A DNA stretch of 64,000 nucleotides from Lucifuga dentata (Eukaryota; Chordata; Actinopteri; Ophidiiformes; Bythitidae). Positions 57,857-64,000 of the stretch are shown piece after piece. Numbering within the stretch: position 1 is the stretch's first letter; the number at the start of each line of letters is the position of its first letter. The position numbers and the translations under genes were made by a program. Under the pieces are notes generated by a model. The model was not told the origin of the DNA. It searched no databases and was given only the letters and a program-made list of their open reading frames with translations. The stretch spans positions 62,001 through 126,000 of the forward strand of contig VXCM01000050.1 of assembly GCA_014773175.1 (NCBI GenBank), in the 5' to 3' direction.

Positions 57857-60258
57857 TCTGTTGCTATGCAGAATAGACTTATAAACACAGGGTAACACTG
57901 TCTCAGTCCTCCATCCCCGACTTGACTTTGTTTAAACGTTGGCTGCAGTGCTCCAGATGAGGCAGGACTAAGACTGCTTCTTGCCATGGTACACTGCCAT
58001 ACAAAAATGGAACTTTTTGTTCCTGTTTTCTCAACTCTGGGAATTTATGGGGCAGCTGCTGCAGATGTTCTCATAAAGAAAGCCCAAACACTGATGTCAA
58101 ACAGTTTATATACTGCGCTAGATCTCACACACACTTGTTCTCTCACTGAACCGCAAGGGCCTTCCTTGGCATCATTTACAATAATACATTTCGGCTGAAG
58201 CAGATCGAGTTGGGATAAATAAATCTTTGGCTGGAGATAAGGCATTCAAATCAACAGCACTTTTCCCAGATGACTGGTTGATTATTTTGAAAGGCTGTTA
58301 GTCCTATTAGACTTTCTTTGTTGATTTTAGGGTTAAAACTCCTTGTGTAGAACATGGTGATATGACAAAAATGTGAATATAGTACAGAATATAAAAAAAA
58401 AACTACGATGTAACATTTTATGAAAACCTAACACATAAGCCTACTTTGTTAATGGAGTGATACATTGTCAGCTGCTCAAGGCTGAGTAACCATGAATAAC
58501 CCAACATACCGTACCTAAGAAAAAATCTGTTTCAGGATTGCATTGATTTGAAACATTGTACATATAGATTTTTGTTGTGGTCAATAAGGAATAATCAATA
58601 CAGCACAAGCTCCAAAAGTTTTCATAATCAAATTAGGCAAAATCATTTCCTTTTCATGTATACATTGAAGTCAGATTTATCAATTTATTGTCTTGAATCT
58701 TGAGTTTTCAGTTGTTTATAAACAGACAATTTTTCACACTCTAAAGTTCTTACTTACTCAAAAAAAAAAAATCAAGAAATAGTGACAGTAATTATGCATC
58801 TACTATCCAGTATTAGTAATCAAAAGACAATGTTTCTAAGAAAGCTATGTTTTTGAAATGCCTCTTTATGTAATCACTGTTTCATCACATTTTAGAAAAT
58901 CTCTAAAGTCTTTCAGTGAACCGTTTCATAATTTATTCTAATCAGGTCAGGAGGATGCATTCCCTTGCATCCGCCATGAATTTTTTCCCACTGGCTTTCC
59001 TGAAATCCACCTGGATTAACTTAAGAGTAAACCTCTTCTCTGGACAAGGTGTTCCCTGCAGCAATAGCTTTTATCTCAATCAAATTAATTTGGCTAAATC
59101 GAGGTTTGATTTGAATAAAACATGGAGTTGGACCAGACATTTGCTAGACTTCTGTTGCTGGTCATAATCAATGCTTGGAGAGGAAGACCTGAATGGAGGT
59201 CTTGTCCTACTCCGAGGAGCTTAGGAAACACTCCATTTGTGTTCCACCGCCTCTCTCCAATGAGTCAGAGGATCCAATGCGGGCCAAAGCCAATTACTGC
59301 CATGCCAAAAATGACAGTTTCAGCTTCATAACCATTGATTGCAGACATGGAAAATTAGGATGATAGTTCATGATTTATTTTTCCCATTCCCATACTTGCT
59401 TTACTGTCCACTTCATTAGATTTTTAGTAATTCATTCATGATATAAATTTGTCTTCACCTTAACTGAGCTGAAAACATTTGGATTCATATGAGGTCATGA
59501 CATGTTTCTTGTGTTTCACATCAACATGACTCACATGCTTTTTAATGAATAGGGCTGAATCATAACAGTTATGATATTTTGGCTGCTTTCCTTCCTCTCT
59601 TCTCTCACCACCATGTGACATCAGAGAACTCTGAAGTGTACTCGATTAAGTGTGATGACTATAAAGTAAGTGGCAAAAAGTCCTGCTTTTATGTTGTTTT
59701 GTAGAGTAATGTACCAAATCTGTAACATCTTTCTTTGATGTAACAACTGCTGCACAGAATGGTTTGAATTTAAAGTCTTTTTTGTTAATTTTTCTAGTAA
59801 GATTTTTCTCTATTCGACATAACTGCTTTTGATTTGCAGCAATTGTCTATTTTTGAGAACCCATACTGACATGCCAATATATTGATTTGATTTTAGGGAA
59901 GTTCATTTTATATGTTTATAGTTTCTTTGGAGTACCTGTTAATCTTTTTATGCTGCTACACAGTATTACTGAATTGCTGAAGTGTGACATCCACAAATTT
60001 CATGTTTTTTTTATGCCACAAAGAGCTCAGTGTCTCTTTGACTTTTGCCTGAACATTTTTAATTGGCAACTATCATTTTGACTTTGTATGTATTTACCAT
60101 CAGCTGCCAGTGATTCTAAAGTAAAAGGGAGGTGCTGTGTATAGTGTTGATTTATCAAGGCTGGAGATGCTGCAATGCTTTTTAATTAAGCTGTACAAAA
60201 CTTGAATCCCTTCCAAGTATCTTTGAACATAAACCAGTTTGTCTCCAACTCCCTCATT

Positions 60259-60260
<2 letters not shown>

Positions 60261-60313
<53 letters not shown>
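60261..60313. repeat. (CT)n microsatellite
   Basis: About 26 uninterrupted CT units in the right-hand intergenic region; source of spurious Leu/Ser and Arg/Glu ORFs. Confidence 0.95.
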
Positions 60314-60319
<6 letters not shown>

Positions 60320-63147
60320 TCTCTCTTTGTGAGGCATTTAATTACGCACATGGCATTCTTCAAAGAAACCCTCCCTACACTGATGCAGGAATTCCCTAAG
60401 AGTTTACAAGAATGGAAGATGGAAATTTTAAGAAACCACATGTAAACTGCCTTCATCTTCAGTTCTAACGGGTTGATTGTTGCAGTAAATGTGACTTGTG
60501 ATTGGGGATTTCTGTTGACCACTCCGAAGCCTTGACACAGAAGACTTCGGTGACCTGAATTTGATGGTTGGTCCCTTTTGTCCTGCAGTGAGATGGAAAA
60601 CTCTGTAGCACAACATATTTGCAATCAAACTGCATCTCATTACACTGCAGCCCCATAGAGGAGCCTTTTGTTTCTCCACTTGGGCAACAATAAACACATC
60701 AACCAGAGAGTATAACTGACTGTGGCATCTGTGCATATGCATATGATGTGTGCACCTTTGTTTTTGTGTATCGCTGCCATTTAATCCAAATCTCTTGCTA
60801 CCAAGGCCTCAATGGGCTCTCTGAACAGCTGATTCAATGGCAACAATAAAAGTGTGATACCATAGGACAGAAATGCAACAAAAAGATGAGAGAGCATCTG
60901 ATTTCTGTCTCTGTTTAGCTCCATCTTGGGCACAGTCACCCTCCTCATGCTTATAGAGGAATGGTGGATAGGCACAAAGTGCATGATGTTGAAATGAAAT
61001 ATCTGTCCGCTAGACAAATTCCCCCTTTTTCTCTCTCCTGAACCAGACCTAACTCAACACGAATACTGACAAAGTCTCAAAGAGCTGCATGACTGAATGT
61101 CCCAACAATGAGGCCACACAAAAAGCACCAGCTCAGCAGAACTGGACATCCATTTCTCAGGCTTTTAAGCATGCAATTATTTTCCTCTCCACTCCATGCC
61201 TCACAATCAGACAGAATTCAACATGGTGTCTGTGGTGGTTTAATTTCTACAGGGAAGATGTGGAGAAATTGAGCTGTTCAGTTCTGGTTACTGTGAAGGG
61301 AGATAAAGTTATGTTTAGATAATTGTATGATCATGCATGTATTTCGGAGAGATGTTTATGCATGTGTCATTGTTTGTGCACGTATCTTCAATGAGTTGTA
61401 CTACATACATAGTTGTCTGTGTATTTACATCTGTACACTTTAACTTTATCCTCACCCTTCCTCACAAAGTTTCATAGAATGAAGTATAGCAAGCCCAGTA
61501 ATATGCTGATGCCACATATGATAGTGAAAAGTATTTACAGCTGTTTTACCATTTCTCCTGTCTCACGTATGTGTTTGTGTATGTGTCAGTGTTTTATGGG
61601 ATGTTATCTGGTGGAGAGCAGTCCTGCTGAGGGCTAGACCATGCATCCATGCATGGAGCACACACATATTCACCATATGGGGTCCAGAGGGGCTTGCAGA
61701 GCCTGGCCAAGCCATGCTTATGGACCATTTAGCACACATTGCTTTCTCCTTCATGGCTGCAATACACTCCCCTAATACACAAGTCAGAGCTGGAAAACCT
61801 CACAGTGAATCACAGAGAAAAGGCCCACAAAGGACAGGGGATCTAACTCAATAAACAATATTTCTATATGTATTTTTTGGCATATTACACCATTTTTCTT
61901 AATGTTATTTCTTTCATACTGCAGTGTAACCATTTAAATCTGTCACTGATACAGCAGTGTGTACTGAGGCCTGTTAGGATGGACTATGGCAAAATACAAT
62001 AAGAGATCCAATTTAGAAAAACTATGACTGCTAAATAGTTTAAGAAGAGCCTTTTAACTAAAATTATTATAATTCAACTGGCAGGGTGGCCTTGGTTGTG
62101 TTCATACACATACACACACACACCAAAATCATCAAGTCATATCACTGACCTACAACCACGACACTCTCCCTAGTGCCTGCAGTGACCTTGGATCAGCAAT
62201 TTCTCTCACACTCTTCTCTCCTTCCATTTATCTCCCCTTTCCTCTTTTTTTGGTTCACTTCTCCATATCTTCCCTCATTCCATCCCTCCCTTCCTCTGTC
62301 TGTCTGTGTGTGTGGTCTAGAGACACTGTAAATCCCCAGTTCACACACAGTGCCACCCAAGGCGACACTCAGGCCTTATCCACAGTATCAGTTGTCTGCT
62401 GCCATGTCAAACTGATCATTTGTGCCTTCATAGTCTATTCTTAATGAACTCCTTCCACTTGCATAAAAGGATACAAAGCACAATCACTTTGATATATGCC
62501 ATAAGAATTAACTTGTAAATTCCCATCCATTATGAGAGCAGTTATCAACAGATGCTTTCTTTTGTCTTTGTCAAGTGGCTTGTCCTTGTACAAGAATTTA
62601 TTGTAGATAGATGATGCACACAGTATCACATGTTTCACACACAGTGATACTGGCTTCAGCTGAAAAACTCAAGAAGCTGAGACCTTGTTTCTTTCATTCT
62701 TTCATTCTCAGCCACTAGAGAGAAATACTTTGACAAATGATCTTTTCTCAAGTGTCTTGCTTTGCATTCATTCCCACCTTAATCAATATGCTATTTCTTT
62801 CTACTGTTTGCTCATCCTGTCTTTCACCTGGATGTTGCACAACTGATTACTTAACAAGCTGTCACAACTGCAGGTCCTGGTGACAGAGGAGGATTAATTT
62901 CTGTCAGCTCTGAGGCTCTGGGAACAGTGGAGGCGTTGAAAAATAACGCCCTGTGTCCTTGCCTGGCTGGCTGGGTGGTCTAGAGGCACAAATATCATAC
63001 TTAGTGACCATTCTCTCTACAGTTCACATCAGCACATTCAAACAAACAGAGGTCCAGAACACATTACTAGAATGCAGACAGAGACATGCAACGCACACTG
63101 TAGCTTTTTTCAGACATGGTTGAGAGATGAAATGTGGAGAGAGGGAG

Positions 63148-63150
<3 letters not shown>

Positions 63151-63210
<60 letters not shown>
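63151..63210. repeat. Compound (TA)n(GA)n microsatellite
   Basis: About 12 TA units followed without a break by about 18 GA units. Confidence 0.95.
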
Positions 63211-63212
<2 letters not shown>

Positions 63213-63386
63213 AATGCAGAAGAGAGTGGAGGAAAGGGTGATACAGAAAGCAACTCTGTAAAACAGAGGGAATGAGATGGGAGGCAAGGGAAAGGAATGA
63301 AAGGACAAAGAAAGAGGGAAAAAGAAAGTATCAGTGTGAGAGAGCAAGAGAAAGGGCCTTGCACTGCTCTGTGTGTGGTCTGAAGA

Positions 63387-63517
63387 CCTCCAGGCTTGTT
63401 CCGGGGTGAGTGTATTAGTGCGCCCTTCCTGGGCCTGCAGAGGAAGAGGGANCCTCCAGGCTTGTTCCGGGGTGAGTGTATTAGTGCGCCCTTCCTGGGC
63501 CTGCAGAGGAAGAGGGA
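63387..63517. other. Assembly artefact: 65-bp direct duplication around N 63452
   Basis: 63387-63451 is repeated exactly after the N in the right-hand intergenic sequence. Confidence 0.9.
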
Positions 63518-64000
63518 AAAATTAAAGAAGTAGAAAGGGAGAAGACTGCACAATAAAGGGAATGTTTGCCTTTACTTGTGTATGAGAATGAATGAGTGAG
63601 TTCTTCTTTTATGTGGAATAAGCAAGCAAACACTGGCATGTTTGGCCTGCCATGGAGAGATTACTGTGTTATTTGCAAATATATCTGCTTCCTGCCAAAC
63701 TACGCTTTTCACTGAGCCATCACCAAGCAAGAATGAAGCCTTTTCTCTATGACACAAATGCCCTCACTTAGGATTTGTGCACTGTGTGCATATGTGTGTG
63801 GCTGGTTGTCAAAGTTATAGGTGTTTTTTTTTTTTAAGAAAGGAATAACTATGATGGATTTTGTGTAATTTATTTTAAAGTATACCAAACACTGCATCAT
63901 TTTTCAATATTTTTCTTTTCTTTGGTTAATCTTTATTTTACCAGGATAATTTCTTGAGATCAGAATATCCTCTTTCTCTTTTTTCTTTTTGGCCAGGACC

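Larger units (their letters stand above)
57632..64000. other. Right-hand intergenic sequence
   Basis: No exon with recognisable protein similarity on either strand. The region holds a 26-bp palindrome, CT and TA/GA microsatellites, an assembly duplication near 63452 and otherwise unique-looking AT-rich sequence. Conserved non-coding elements cannot be judged without alignment. Confidence 0.55.

Noticed and set aside
60100..60624. 174-codon minus-strand open frame
   Set aside because: It runs through the CT microsatellite (Arg-Glu repeats) and shows no similarity I recognise on either side.
63110..63553. 147-codon minus-strand open frame with an internal repeated segment
   Set aside because: The repeat inside it is the assembly duplication around N 63452, and the rest is CT-repeat translation.

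Overview
The window looks like nuclear DNA of a ray-finned (teleost) fish. It has large intron-rich genes with GT..AG splice sites, dense dinucleotide microsatellites, and typical fish mobile elements: two Tc1-like transposons and a Rex3/RTE-type LINE with a GATG tail. All identifications come from reading translations and splice sites by eye; no database was searched. The species cannot be named.

Three protein genes are recognisable. (1) ipo11 (importin-11) is on the minus strand. Its first six coding exons lie between 13565 and 238 and encode residues 1-236; the gene continues past the left edge. A probable non-coding first exon ends at 18054. (2) hsd17b3 (17-beta-hydroxysteroid dehydrogenase type 3) is on the plus strand, complete in 11 coding exons from 21326 to 33131 (311 codons plus stop). 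(3) ercc6l2 (SNF2-family DNA translocase) is on the minus strand, complete in 20 coding exons from 55875 to 42162 (1627 codons plus stop). Exon phases are consistent throughout all three. The only splice junction that breaks the GT..AG rule is the donor after hsd17b3 exon 8, which reads AT.

Layout: 1-18.1 kb is ipo11 with a broken Rex3-like LINE in one intron and a MITE in another. 18.2-21.3 kb is intergenic with a dead Tc1-like element. 21.3-33.2 kb is hsd17b3, with a second Tc1-like element in intron 2 ending 51 bp before exon 3. 33.2-41.7 kb is gene-poor spacer between the convergent hsd17b3 and ercc6l2. 42.2-55.9 kb is ercc6l2. 55.9-64 kb holds the ercc6l2 promoter region, a 1.1 kb element with long inverted repeats, and sequence in which I see no gene.

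The genes do not form a pathway: nuclear transport, androgen synthesis and DNA repair. hsd17b3 and ercc6l2 are also neighbours in human 9q22, while human IPO11 is on chromosome 5. I found no evidence of a new multi-gene system. The most notable observations are the AT splice donor in hsd17b3, two candidate undescribed inverted-repeat elements, microsatellites used as polypyrimidine tracts, and a systematic assembly artefact: single N bases sitting between exact direct copies of about 63-67 bp.
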